This document shows positions 46,955-57,900 of a DNA stretch of 64,000 nucleotides, in pieces; within the stretch, counting starts at the first letter, position 1; each line of letters opens with the position of its first letter. The DNA is taken from positions 2,108,001 through 2,172,000 of the forward strand of contig JAQSEB010000033.1 in assembly GCA_030063045.1 (NCBI GenBank). Reading direction: 5' to 3'. The translations under genes were made by a program, and so were the position numbers. The notes under the pieces were generated by a model. The model saw only the letters and a program-made list of their open reading frames with translations, was not told the DNA's origin and ran no database searches. Source of the stretch: Pratylenchus scribneri (lineage: Eukaryota; Nematoda; Chromadorea; Rhabditida; Pratylenchidae).

Positions 46955-49900
46955 TCTCAAAAAAGAAGGAATATAATGAAATGGATTGGCTTAATTGAAG
47001 GGAAATGGATAAGGAAATTGAGGAGATTAAATTTAAATTTATAAGCCAAATAAATAGAATAAAAATTGAGAGAATTACATGCCTATTTAACGAAATAAAT
47101 ACGTGATCCACAATCAAGAACTTAATACTTAACCCCAAAATAGGCTTAGTTAGTCTAATTGTAAACCTGGAGGATTTGTAGGGAAAAGGGAATAAATGAA
47201 TAAAAGAGGGTTTGAATTTGAAGCTTCTTCCCCTGCTGGTGCGGTGATCACATCTTGTTCGATTGGATTTGCTTGGTTCCTTCCGATTCCGACAGACGTC
47301 AAAATGAAAGAAGGAAGGGAGGAGGGGATGGGGATGAACAAGGTCAAATTGTGCGCAAAAATGGATTCAAAAGATCAAAAGAAGAATGGAAGGGGATGGA
47401 GGCTGGAAAATAGGATTTGACCGGAGGGCGAGAATGAATGAATGAAATGAATGTGAATGAAAGGATGGATTGATGGGATTTAATGAAAGGTGTGGTGGTT
47501 GGATTCGATTGGATGGATTGAACCGAAAAATAGGGTTTAATATGAATATGGATGTCATTTTGAGAAAATACTTAAAAGAAAAATAAATTAGGGAGGAAGA
47601 TATCCGATATTTTAACAAAGAATTCCGAAAAATACCTTTGCGAATTTCACAAAGGGTGGATTCAGATTCAGAACGGATTCATGGGAATCTCATAGAGACC
47701 GAAGGAAATTCCTTTAGGGTTTAACACTGGTTGAATGCAAATTGTATGGCGAATTCAGTGAATTCACTATTCTTGAAATTTGAGGGGCATTCGGCCAATT
47801 TGACCTTCATAACATTTTCCCTTTTTCATGTCCTTATAACATAGATCGTGCCTATTCCTTATCATTTATTAAACTGCAAATAAATTCGCAACCAGGAAGT
47901 TTCGAAGGGTAAACGGCGATTGCGCATTTTACACTCCCAAAATTTTTAGACAATTCCCAGCAGGAAATTTATTATCATTCAATATTTTCCTTTTCAATGT
48001 GACTCAAAACAAAAAATATTCATTGTTGTAAAAGAGGTTCAATATTATCGGAAAAGAATGGAAAAAAGAAAAATCCTCATTTGTAAAGAAAATTTTTGGC
48101 CGAATTCGGAGGAAAAATGTTCACTTTTTTGCAGTTAAATCAGCTGAAATTCATTTTTTTAATGAATTTAGAAGGCATTTTTGCAACTTTGTGACCAATT
48201 CATTTTGTGTTTTTTGTGCCTTCATTTCGCTATTCACGTTTATTTTGGGTATTTTTTCATAGTTTAGGTTCTATCAGCAGACATCCAATTCTCCAAAATG
48301 GGAGGATGAATTCACAACAAAAACAAGTTTCACCCAAACAAAAGAATAAAACAACGAGTTTTTTGGATGAGAAAGGCGAAGTCGGGAATGGGGGTGGAGG
48401 GAGGGGATGATGACGGACAAAAGGGCAAATTTATGAAATATGGAAGATTAATATTTATTAGAGAGTTAAACGGACCTAGTCCACAGAAATAGAAATCATA
48501 TAGCATTTTCCCCGATTTATCAGGAAAGGTAAAGGCTTAATATAGACTACCGTTAATTCACAATCAGAAGTCCTGGGGAAGATATTTATAAAAGCAGAGA
48601 TCGCCCTCCCCAAGGGAACTTCAAAGAAAGAGGGTTTCAGCTTAATTTCACCAAAAATTTAGTTATTTTTGATATAAATTTTCTTTGGAATGGGGCTTCT
48701 AATTAAGAATTTACTAGGCTGACATTGGATTTAAGATTTTAATATATTTTAATGGGAGGCTGGAAATATTTTGGACATTTGAGGAATATATTTGACGGAT
48801 TTCGGAGATCCTGGTGCATCATCATCTTTAGGCGTGTTCATGTCGAGAGTCTTGCTGACGTATAAATGGATGTGAGGGATATTTCGAAGGAGGAGGAAAA
48901 GGAAGATGGAAATCAGCATATAAAGGGCAAAGGCAGATTCAGTTGGCAGATAAAATTGAATTTGGATTGAATGAGAGCAAATATGTGGATTGGACCCAAA
49001 ATTTCAATTCTTCTTGGAGTGAACAAAACAACAAATTTTTATTTATGTGCAATTATGATGGCCTTGAACCCTTCCCCTTCCTCTGTGATGTCCAAAAGAT
49101 AGACAGTCGAGAATCGAGATTGGCGCGGGCGTGGACAAATTTAGCGAATTTAATAGAAGCCATATAAATGCAGGAGAGGCATTCATTATAAGGACAAATA
49201 GATAAAAAAAAAATAATGAAACTCTGAATTCCAAACTTAATTTTCGTAATTCACATGATCAAAAATGAAGGAACATTGATGGAAAATAAAAGGTGCGAAT
49301 ACTGTACTATTTACAAGCGAAAAAGTACAAAAAGGGCCAGAGGGATCCATCTCAAATTACCTTCCCGAAGAGGCATTTTCACCATTTTTCCCCTAATAAG
49401 CAGAGATCTTCCCCCAAATGTCTCTTTTGCAGGCCATTTTTGCCTAATTTTCGGGGCTTTAGCAAAAATTTTCTCCTAAGAGGATTTTTTCGTACAATAA
49501 TTTTCGCCTTTGGCCCAAAAAAGAATTAATTTCGTAGAAATTTAAAATTATTTTTGAAAAATGTCCTCCCAAAATGCCCCTTTTTAACCAAAAACAATCC
49601 GAGATCCCTGAAGAAAGAGCAAAGAGGGCATTTCATTATTTCGTAATTTTATAAGATTGGCGTTGTGTTTAAATTGTAAATTATTTGGACAATTTGGCCA
49701 ATTTTTCCGTTTTTTCGTTTCACTTTTCTTTTTGTTTTTCATTTTTCTCCCTTTTCCTTTCATGGTTTTGGTTTCATTTCAATTTCCAAATGGCCTAAAA
49801 AACCAAAAATCCAGGTTAAACCTAAAAATTCTAATATAATGCCTAAAATCATCATATAACAATCCTAAAAAATCAAGACTTGTGCGATTTGTTTTTGATT

Positions 49901-50147
49901 CAATTTTTACAACAAATTGGTATTTTATTTATCATTATCAAACATCAATTGTGTTTAATAAATGGCAAAATAATACAAATAAAAAGAAATAATATAAAGA
50001 ATTTTTAAATTTAACCAATATAACACCCCTGTTTCATTTCATCGCAATTCGAAATCACAATTTCGACTTTAACTCATTTGAATTAAATTTAAAATCAGAA
50101 TTCTGAATCTTAAAATTCAGATTAACAATTTTATTTCGGCGCAAAAT
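46955..50147. other. Intergenic region between P450 and TAF5
   Basis: Nothing here is convincingly coding except a weak minus-strand candidate at 48749-49003. In particular, no exon for a TAF5 N-terminal domain was found on the plus strand. The rest is AT-rich with many GGAATG- and GGATGG-like words and no tandem array. It should include the promoters of both divergent genes. Confidence 0.5.
48749..49003 (-). CDS. Doubtful small frame with a hydrophobic segment
   Basis: A minus-strand frame of about 80 codons is open from about 49003 to TAA at 48749. It includes LPTESAFALYMLISIFLFLL, then a polar tail (MNTPKDDDAPGSPKSVKY). Codon content looks more protein-like than nearby frames. The only internal Met is within the hydrophobic part, and no clear acceptor precedes it. 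It may be a terminal exon of an unseen gene, or chance. Confidence 0.2.
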   Translation of the reverse strand, partial: NFGSNPHICSHSIQIQFYLPTESAFALYMLISIFLFLLLRNIPHIHLYVSKTLDMNTPKDDDAPGSPKSVKYIPQMSKIFPASH

Positions 50148-52741
50148 ATGTCCGATGATTCGCCGCCATCTTCTTCAATGGCCGCTGGCCCATCATCGAC
50201 AGCGACGAAAACACCAATCACAACGATGTTTGCCGCAACATCATTGACGGCACAATCCGAGAAAAAGCATCGAATGCTGTACGGCGTATCGCGTGATGAC
50301 TATTTGACGCAATTTGCTGCGGACAAAAAACGCATGAAATTGGAGAAAAGCAGCAAAGATGGGAAGAAGAAGGAGACGAATGCGCCCGCCCTCGACCGGA
50401 TTCCAATGCCAAATATACCGGAAACAGTCAAAATGGAGTACAGGGCATCCGTAAAGGATGCGCAACAGCGAAAGGTTTGCGTTTTTTTTGTGGACTATTT
50501 AAATGTTTAAAACCCAACCGTACAAAAACCTTGAGATAGTCCAAGGCCCAAAAACTTGAGTTAAGAGGCCCAAAAAAACCTTAGGAATGGCCCAAAAACC
50601 GTAAATTGGCCACAAAAACATTAAAATATGAGACCACCAAAATTTTAAAATGGCAAAAAATCTTAGATAAAAAACCTTAAGATTTCGATTAAATTATTAA
50701 ATACATCACTAAATTTCAGTATCGAATCTCGCAAGAGAATCCTCCATCTGTCTGCCTCTACACCGCACTGAATTGCCACGGAGATGGAGGCCTTTGTTCA
50801 GCAACAATTGCCGACAACGCTTCGATGCTTGCATTGGGCTATGGAAATTCGGGAATTCAAGTTTAAATTAATAAATAAAATATTTAAGGAAATAAATTTA
50901 AGGTGAATGCATTGGCATTGGAGAATTTACGGCTGTTGAAGGAGGCCAAAGATTTGGATGAATTGGATAATGCCGGCGAAATGGTGGAATTCAACGAGGA
51001 AATGTTCGACGAGCAAAATAAACAAAAATCGGTTACATTTACGGTTAGTTATTTTTATTTAAAAAAAAATGGGTGGGGCCTTGATAAATAAAAGTAAAAT
51101 TTTCAAAATATTTTTCAAATTAAAAAAATTTTATTTTAAATTTTTGACCCAAAGGGGTGTCCCCTATTCCCTCCACTTTTCCAAAATTTAGGTCTCGGGT
51201 TCAAATCCACTTAGAGGAAGTTAATTTTTTCAGACTTGGTTTTGTAGATATTTTTATTTACACATAGAGCATTTTCGGTATGGCTGGCCATCTTTCTTTA
51301 TTTTCCGAAATAAATATAACCGTTATTCCCTGATTTAATTATTAATTTTTCCACAGGGCCATTGTGGACCAATCCATTCTCTGTCCTTTTCCTGTGAAAA
51401 ACGATTGCTTCTTTCCGCCTCCCGTGATGCCACAATCCGTCTTTGGGGTTTGGAAATGCAACGAAATTTGGTCATCTACAAGCCGATGTCACCCGTTTGG
51501 AAAGGTTTATTTTTTTGCATTTAGCCTTACTGTCATTTTTGTAGCAATGTTCTGCAATCGAGGCTACTATTTTGCGGCCGCAACCGCGGACAATTGTGTC
51601 TCACTTTGGGCCACCGACCGTGTCAAACCCCTTCGAATATTTGCCGACTCGCCAGAGGCCATCACCGAGTTGGATTTTCACCCAAATTGCAATTATATTA
51701 TTGGCGGAGGTGATGCGAATTGCATTCGAGTTTGGGACGTCCTCACCGGGCATTGTGTCCGCACACTGGCCGATCCGATTCTGGATGACCGTGGCCCGGT
51801 TCAGGGACTCAAGGTTAGCTTTATTTTTAGTATTTAAAAAAATTTTTGGGACTGACATTTGGCTCACCATTTATCATTTGGATTAGGGTTTAGGTTGACT
51901 AGCATTCCTAAAGAAAATTTATAGAATTTGTTAGGGGTTTTTAACCGAATGTGTTACTGCTCACTCTTGCCTAATTAGGTCTCGGGTTCGAATCCGCTCA
52001 GAGGACGTTATTTTTTTCGGGCTTGGTTTTTTACTTTTATGCAGTTTTATACATTCAAAAGTACATTTCTAGACGAAAAAAGTATTGAGAGTAAAAACTT
52101 GACCCAAATGGCATTAGTGATACCGGTACCGGCTTTTTTTTCCCATTTTTAACTCTTTCCTCGCCTCTTTCAATTTTTTGACTTATGATTTAATTTTTCT
52201 TAAACCTTTTTCTTAAAGACTTCGCCCTGCGGTCGCTATTTGGTCTCGGCCTATGAGGAAGGAACGGTGGCCATCTGGGATTTGGCCCAGCATCGGCTGC
52301 TTTTGGCCCAGGACTGCGATGGCCCATTCCATTACAGTACGCCAATCCAATTCTCGCGGGATGCATCCATTGTTGCGGTCGGCACCCCTCATTTTGGGCT
52401 CAGTTTCTTCTCAATGGATGTGGCCACAACCGCAGCACATTCCGGCCAATCGCACGGACAAGCAATGTAAGCAATTTTCTTATTAAATTTAAAAGGATTT
52501 TTCGGACTACCAACTACCAAAAATGCAAATTCTATTTCTATATAGGTTTTTTACTGGCAAAATTCATTTGGGGGTTGGATAAAAATAAAACCTTGCTTAA
52601 AAATAATAAAATTCATTAAATTTCAGCATCAATCCACCCGGCTTCACCCAATTTGCCTATCCAACGAAGCGGACCAACATTTTGGATGTGCATTTCACCC
52701 GAAAGAACACTGTGATCGCCGTTGGCGCCTTTGAACAATAA
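50148..52741 (+). CDS. taf-5: TAF5-like WD40 protein without a visible N-terminal domain
   Basis: A spliced gene of about eight exons and 490 codons. TAF5 is a scaffold subunit of TFIID. The linker region is recognisable (NAPALDRIPMPNIPE at about 50375-50430), followed by the propeller: PPSVCLYTALNCHGDG, GHCGPIHSLSFSCEKRLLLS, ATIRLWGLEM, YYFAAATADNCVSLWATDRVK (a close TAF5 match), PLRIFA, ELDFHPNCNYIIGGGDA, RVWDVLTGHCVRTL and a final NTVIAVGAFEQ. Family members usually have some 300 more N-terminal residues with LisH and NTD2 domains. None is visible in the 3.2 kb upstream. TTCAG lies 28 bases before the ATG, with open frame between, so a distant upstream exon cannot be excluded. Two introns hold SINE-like copies. 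Confidence 0.87.
51150..51265 (+). repeat. tRNA-derived SINE-like copy in TAF5
   Basis: The core GGTCTCGGGTTCAAATCC is followed by TAGAGGAAGTTAATTTTTTC and TTGGTTTTGTAGATATTTTT. The head is poorly preserved. Confidence 0.6.
51932..52058 (+). repeat. tRNA-derived SINE-like copy in TAF5
   Basis: GGTCTCGGGTTCGAATCCGC is followed by GAGGACGTTATTTTTTTCGG, GCTTGGTTTTTTACTTTTAT and GCAGTTTTATACATTC. This is the best-preserved tail of the family and can serve as a reference. Confidence 0.7.
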
Positions 52742-53102
52742 AATCCAATTTCATTTAATTTGTTTTGTTTTTGTACATTTCAAAATTATTTATTTTCCCA
52801 TAAAATTTATTCAAAATGAATGAAAACTATTTAATAAAAAAATGAATTACAAATTATAGGAAAATTGGAAGAGAAGGAGGGCGGGGGAAATGTGGACTAG
52901 ATATATGTTTTTTTTGCGATAATTTTCATTTAAAAATGGATAAAACAGTGGATTTTGAGGGGAAAGGGAAATGCGGACAAAATTTTGGGGTAGATTTGGT
53001 GCAATACAAAATAGGGTGGGGGATGAGATTTTTGCGGCATTTTAATAGTCTAATTTGGTAATAGGAATTAATGTAATGGAGGGGAGGGTGTCAGAGGGTT
53101 CA

Positions 53103-54956
53103 TCATGGATTCACAACCATCTTCTCGTGAACATCCAAATTGCCGACCACCTGAAAAATTATTGGGATTAGTTAATTTTAAATTAATTTGAAAAAGGAAA
53201 ATGGATGTTAAAATTGGGAATTATTTTCTATTTTAGGGAGAAATTATTGGATTGAAAGGCAATTTTGGAGGAATTTTAGATTTTTTGAAAATATTAATTT
53301 GCAAACTGACTGGAAAATTAGGATATATTTAAATTATTTTTGGTTAATTAAAATTCAATCGAAAAAGGGTGGATTAATGCACTGCACAAAAAAAAGTGCA
53401 AGGAAAAAAAAATTATAGGACTTAAAAAACAATCACAAAAAAACTAACTCAAATCACACAAGTGATCACATTTTTTGTGGAAGAAAAATTATTCGAAAAA
53501 TTTGACAGAAAATTTGAGGAAAAAATTGGATGGAAATTGGAATGTGAATGAAAAACCAACATTGAATTTTCTGTATTTTTGTGCCAATTTTGCTGCTCAT
53601 TAAATGTTCTCCAGGACCATCTTTTTGTGCACTTCAGTTCCCTCAACAACCTGGAAAAATTATTTTGCATTTTGAAAGAAAAAAATTTTTTAGAGAAGAA
53701 AATAAAAAGAAAAAAAGAAAGAAAGATTTTGGAAGAAAATTGGAAATGAAATAAATATTTTTAAGAATTTTTAGTGCAATTTTTAATGCATATGGCAGAA
53801 AAAAAAAAGAAAAATTTGGAAATATTTTTTTAAGAAGCGAAATACGAAAAAGTTAAAATGGCTTTTTTACCTAAAATCGCTTTTTAAATTTGTTAAAAAA
53901 ATGAAAAAATGCCAAGAAAATGGCTGCATATTTTTTGGTTAAAGAAGCCAATCAAATTTAATAAAGAACAAACTACGAAAAAAACGAATATATTTGTTTG
54001 GGACTTACGTCACAAAATTCCTCGAAACTGATTTTGCCATCGCCATCCTTGTCATGGAAAAGAATGGTTTTGTCGACAATTTGTTGGAGTTGAGTGTCCT
54101 TCAGGTTATTGCCCACCATCATTTTCAGCACCTTTTAATAAATTCATTATTATTTTATGGATAATTTAATTTTAATTAGGCTCATTTTAATTTGGATTTG
54201 GGGACAGCGGACCTTCATCTTAGATTCAAAGATAATCAATAAACATCTATAATTTCCCCTCGTAAACAATTATTAAATCCGTAAATAAGAGTGGCTAATG
54301 GCTTGGGTGGGATTTGAATTTATATTTTAAACAAATAAAATTGATTAGAAAGAACTACGGGGTCTTGGGCTTGGGTATTTTAATGAAAATAAAAAATTCA
54401 ATCAAAATTTATTATTTTTATGGTTTTTGATGATTTAAAACCTGAAAGAGTTCGCCATTGCTGATGTAGCCATCTCTGTCCATGTCATAGATGCGAAAAG
54501 CGACTAAAAAAATTATTGAGAAAAATTGACCACCATTAATTCACTTACATCTCAATTTGATGTTCTTATCGCCTTTTACACTGAATTGCGAGATGCCTTG
54601 GATGAATTCTATTAAATAAATACATTTAATAATGTTTCAAATGAGAAAGTGAACCTTTGAAGTCGACTTCACCATTCCCATCCGAGTCGAAAATGTCAAT
54701 GACACGTTGGACCAGTGGATTTTGTTGCAATTCTGGCAAGCTCATAAACTCGTCCACACTCAAACTGCCCGACCCGTCCAAGTCCAACTTCTTGAAACGT
54801 CTGGCCAGCCGACGCAATTCGTAGGCGTCAAAATTGCTGCACATCTCCATTGGCAGCGAATTTTCATTGCCCTTAATTTCGATGGGAGTTGTTGGTGGGG
54901 CGGGGACCATTTGGGTGGATAAATTTATGGTTCAAAAATAGTGAAAAACTTGCCAT
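53103..54956 (-). CDS. cnb-1: Calcineurin B regulatory subunit
   Basis: A spliced minus-strand gene of about 170 codons. Calcineurin B binds calcium and activates the calcineurin A phosphatase. The four EF-hand loops are [39 protein letters not shown] and [13 protein letters not shown], linked by the conserved [16 protein letters not shown] and [20 protein letters not shown] place the start at ATG 54956-54954, joined by an 82-base GC-AG intron (54872-54953) to GGCAATGAA. This gives [11 protein letters not shown], the family's myristoylated N-terminus. The unspliced alternative begins [18 protein letters not shown] at 54910 and would lose the N-terminal glycine. The span uses the distal last exon (53103-53150, [15 protein letters not shown]). 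A second last exon at 53600-53650 is listed separately. Confidence 0.93.
53600..53650 (-). CDS. cnb-1: Alternative last exon of calcineurin B
   Basis: After an acceptor (TTTTCCAG) this exon reads [16 protein letters not shown] and a stop. The distal exon at 53103-53150 reads [15 protein letters not shown] and a stop. Both join the same donor after FEEFCD in the same phase, and both match the conserved calcineurin B C-terminus, so they look like mutually exclusive ends rather than decayed copies. Confidence 0.8.
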   Translation of the reverse strand, partial: VVEGTEVHKKMVLENI

Positions 54957-57900
54957 CTTTTATGTGCTTTTGTTGTGTGTGCTTCAGCTTCTGCCTTTTT
55001 GATTGAGGTAAAGGATGAACCGGTTTGGGCCGTTAGCGTTGAGGAAGGAAGGAAAAAGGCAATTCAATTATTCAAATTTGCAGAAATATTGTTGGAATTG
55101 GCAGCCCAAATTTGTATTTATTAAAGTGAAGTGCAAAATGTTCTGAAAAGTATAAAAATTGATTGAGCAATTTAATTAAAAAGGAAGATGCGACAAAATC
55201 AATAAATGTCGAGCAAAAATTAAAACAAAAAAATTGATGATTGAATGAGTATTTGCGAGAGTGAAGACTAGTCTCGATTTACTTTTGACTCACTCTCTGG
55301 AAGCCAAAAAGTTTAATGAAAAAGTGGTTTAATTTTAGCAGTTTTTCTAGTCGATGCGAGCGTGACGTGACCCTCAGGGAGAGGGAAAATAGCAGATAAA
55401 ATGAAGAGAAATGAGGCGAAAAACATTTTGGATATAAAGTCACCAAATTAATTCTTAAAACAAAATAGCAGAAAATGGAAAAATTTGAAAAATTAATGAA
55501 TGGTTCATTTTTTACAGTATAGAAAATGGGTTTAAAGAAATGTTTGTTGGAGAAAAATGATAAGCATATTAATTCGGATGAACAAATGAACATGTTAGGT
55601 GTAATATTTTTATAAAAAATAATAAATTTATTAAAAAAGGAAGGCACAAAGAGATTTTACTGAGTTGTCTTTCCAACCTTCACATTTTCCCTATTTTGAA
55701 TGGGTTTTTACGGGGAAAAAACACCTCTTATCCCTCGAATTTATCTGCATTCAACAGCAAAACTATTTGGACGATGATTTTTTTGTGCGCCACCATCGCC
55801 ACCCAACTCACTCGGGCAAATTTCCCCGTCCGCCCTCAAATTTCCCTCATCCATTCGCCTCTCTCTTCCTCCATTCAACAGTGTCATTTTTTGAGGGGAA
55901 TTGAGGGATGGCTGCGCGAGAATCCCGTCGATGTGGTTGTTTGCGTTTATTCTGTCCATCCGCACCACCCCTTGGGGGTCATCGCTACCATCAAAGTTTT
56001 GCTTCCTCTCTTCGACAATATATTGAATGAATCAGCAAAATCACAACAGAATCGGCGATAGACACAGTGGCTACTCTTGGGTCTTGGGAGAAACGATGGA
56101 TGAATGGTGAATGAAATTCGAAAGAAAAACAAACTCGGCTGCGGCGATGTGGCCAATAAAAATGGCCAAGATCACCGACAAAGGAACGATGGATCGAAAA
56201 GAGACGCCCTTCTCTTTTCTGAAAAAGATCAAAGGCGAAGATGTGAAAACTTTGCATTTTATGCGCCTCAATTCTCGCTTTTATCTAAAATTTGGTGCCC
56301 ATTCAATCATTAAAGGAATTCATTGTGTAAAGATGGCCCAGTTGTGGCCAAGGCAGGTAATTTGGCCATAAACTCTATTTTCAACATTTTCGATATTCAT
56401 ATTGGCACAAAATTTCCCCCATCGTCATTCATCAATTAATAATGTGTTCTGTTGTATTAATCACATTTTATTTTAACCGTGTAAATTATTGGCTTTTCCC
56501 AAACACCGCTGAACATTCTTCTTCCCCACCGCCATCCATTAAAATAGATGGCCATTCCCTCTCCCCCCTTCGGCTTCTCCATTTTGCGATAAAATTGCCC
56601 GTTCATTTTCCATAAAAGTGAAATGGAGGGGAATTTTGCTTCTTCCAATCCACTCATTTGAACCCCTTTCAATAATCAACGGACGGAGCAAATGATAAAT
56701 AACATAGGATGGGAATTCTTCAATTTATTTGGAACTGTGCTGCCTCTGCAATTTGGCCCTATAATTTTCCCCTTTCTCAATGGGCGATGATGATGTTCAT
56801 TTTGGAGCCCTGCTTATTTGGCCCATCCATTTGTCCCATTTCCCCCTTTAGTTTCTCATTGGCCAAATCCTTCTTCTATACATCATTTTATAATTTTCAT
56901 TCACCCTAAATTTTGTTCCAGTGCCCCTCCCCCCCCCTACCGCTCCTGACTGATCATTTTCATTTTTTATCGGATCAATCGAGGCCAATAAATATATTTA
57001 ATTTATATTAAATTATCGCTTAAACTTTAAATGTTAAATTCCATTGAATTTTCTTCCCTTAATCTCTTCCTTATTGTCCAAAATTGCTAATAGCAAAATA
57101 ATTCGTCAAAAAAAGTGAAAAAAATAGTATTGGCCCATCTCTTTTTTTTCGCCCAAAAATTGGCCAAATGGGGGGGGGGGGGTTGGGGCTGGCAATAATC
57201 CTCTCATTTTATTCGTTCCATTTTCACACTTATATGGGACCATTCGCGATCGATCCTCCCCCCACTTCCTTCCAAATTCCTCGCCTAAAATTTCCATATA
57301 TTGATGAAAATTGGGGCGCGCGATGAAAGCAACGGATATTTTTTGATACCAGCTGCCTCCTTTTTTTGTTTGCCACAATTTTATTGTGTCGCCACTTTTT
57401 ACATTTTGCCCTCACAAAATTGATGAATTATTAGGCACATATTTTGGGATGCTAAAAAGCGGAATAATCCTTTATGACCTCCGACCCGCATAATAGGCCA
57501 AAAATAGCTCCAAAGTATCCTTATTAGTTCATCTCAAACCTAAAATTCGAAGGGAGTAAATCAAAGTTAAAACTAACCTTAAGTTAGACCTAGCCTATTA
57601 AGACCAATCAACCGAGCCCTTAAAGCCTAAATTTACTTAACAAATTGTATTGTCACCCATTTGGAGATGCTAATAATAAGAATCGCCATTCGCCAGTCCA
57701 GAGGGCCCGCTTCATTTACAGTAATAGATAAAAAAAAAAGTCCAATGCATTCTCATTTTGCCTCCGGCAATTTTTTGGTTTTGATTGAACCATATTTTGA
57801 TTCAGATAATTCCGTTTCTCCCAATCCAAAGTCCAAATAAGGGCATTGCAATGCAAAGGAACTTAATAATATTCAGTAAAATATAAATATACAAAAATGT

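Noticed and set aside
47150..47420. Overlapping frames on both strands near 47.2 kb
   Set aside because: No splice signals or recognisable motifs; likely P450 promoter sequence.
55665..56371. Several overlapping frames near 56 kb
   Set aside because: Low complexity, open on both strands, no start context or family resemblance.
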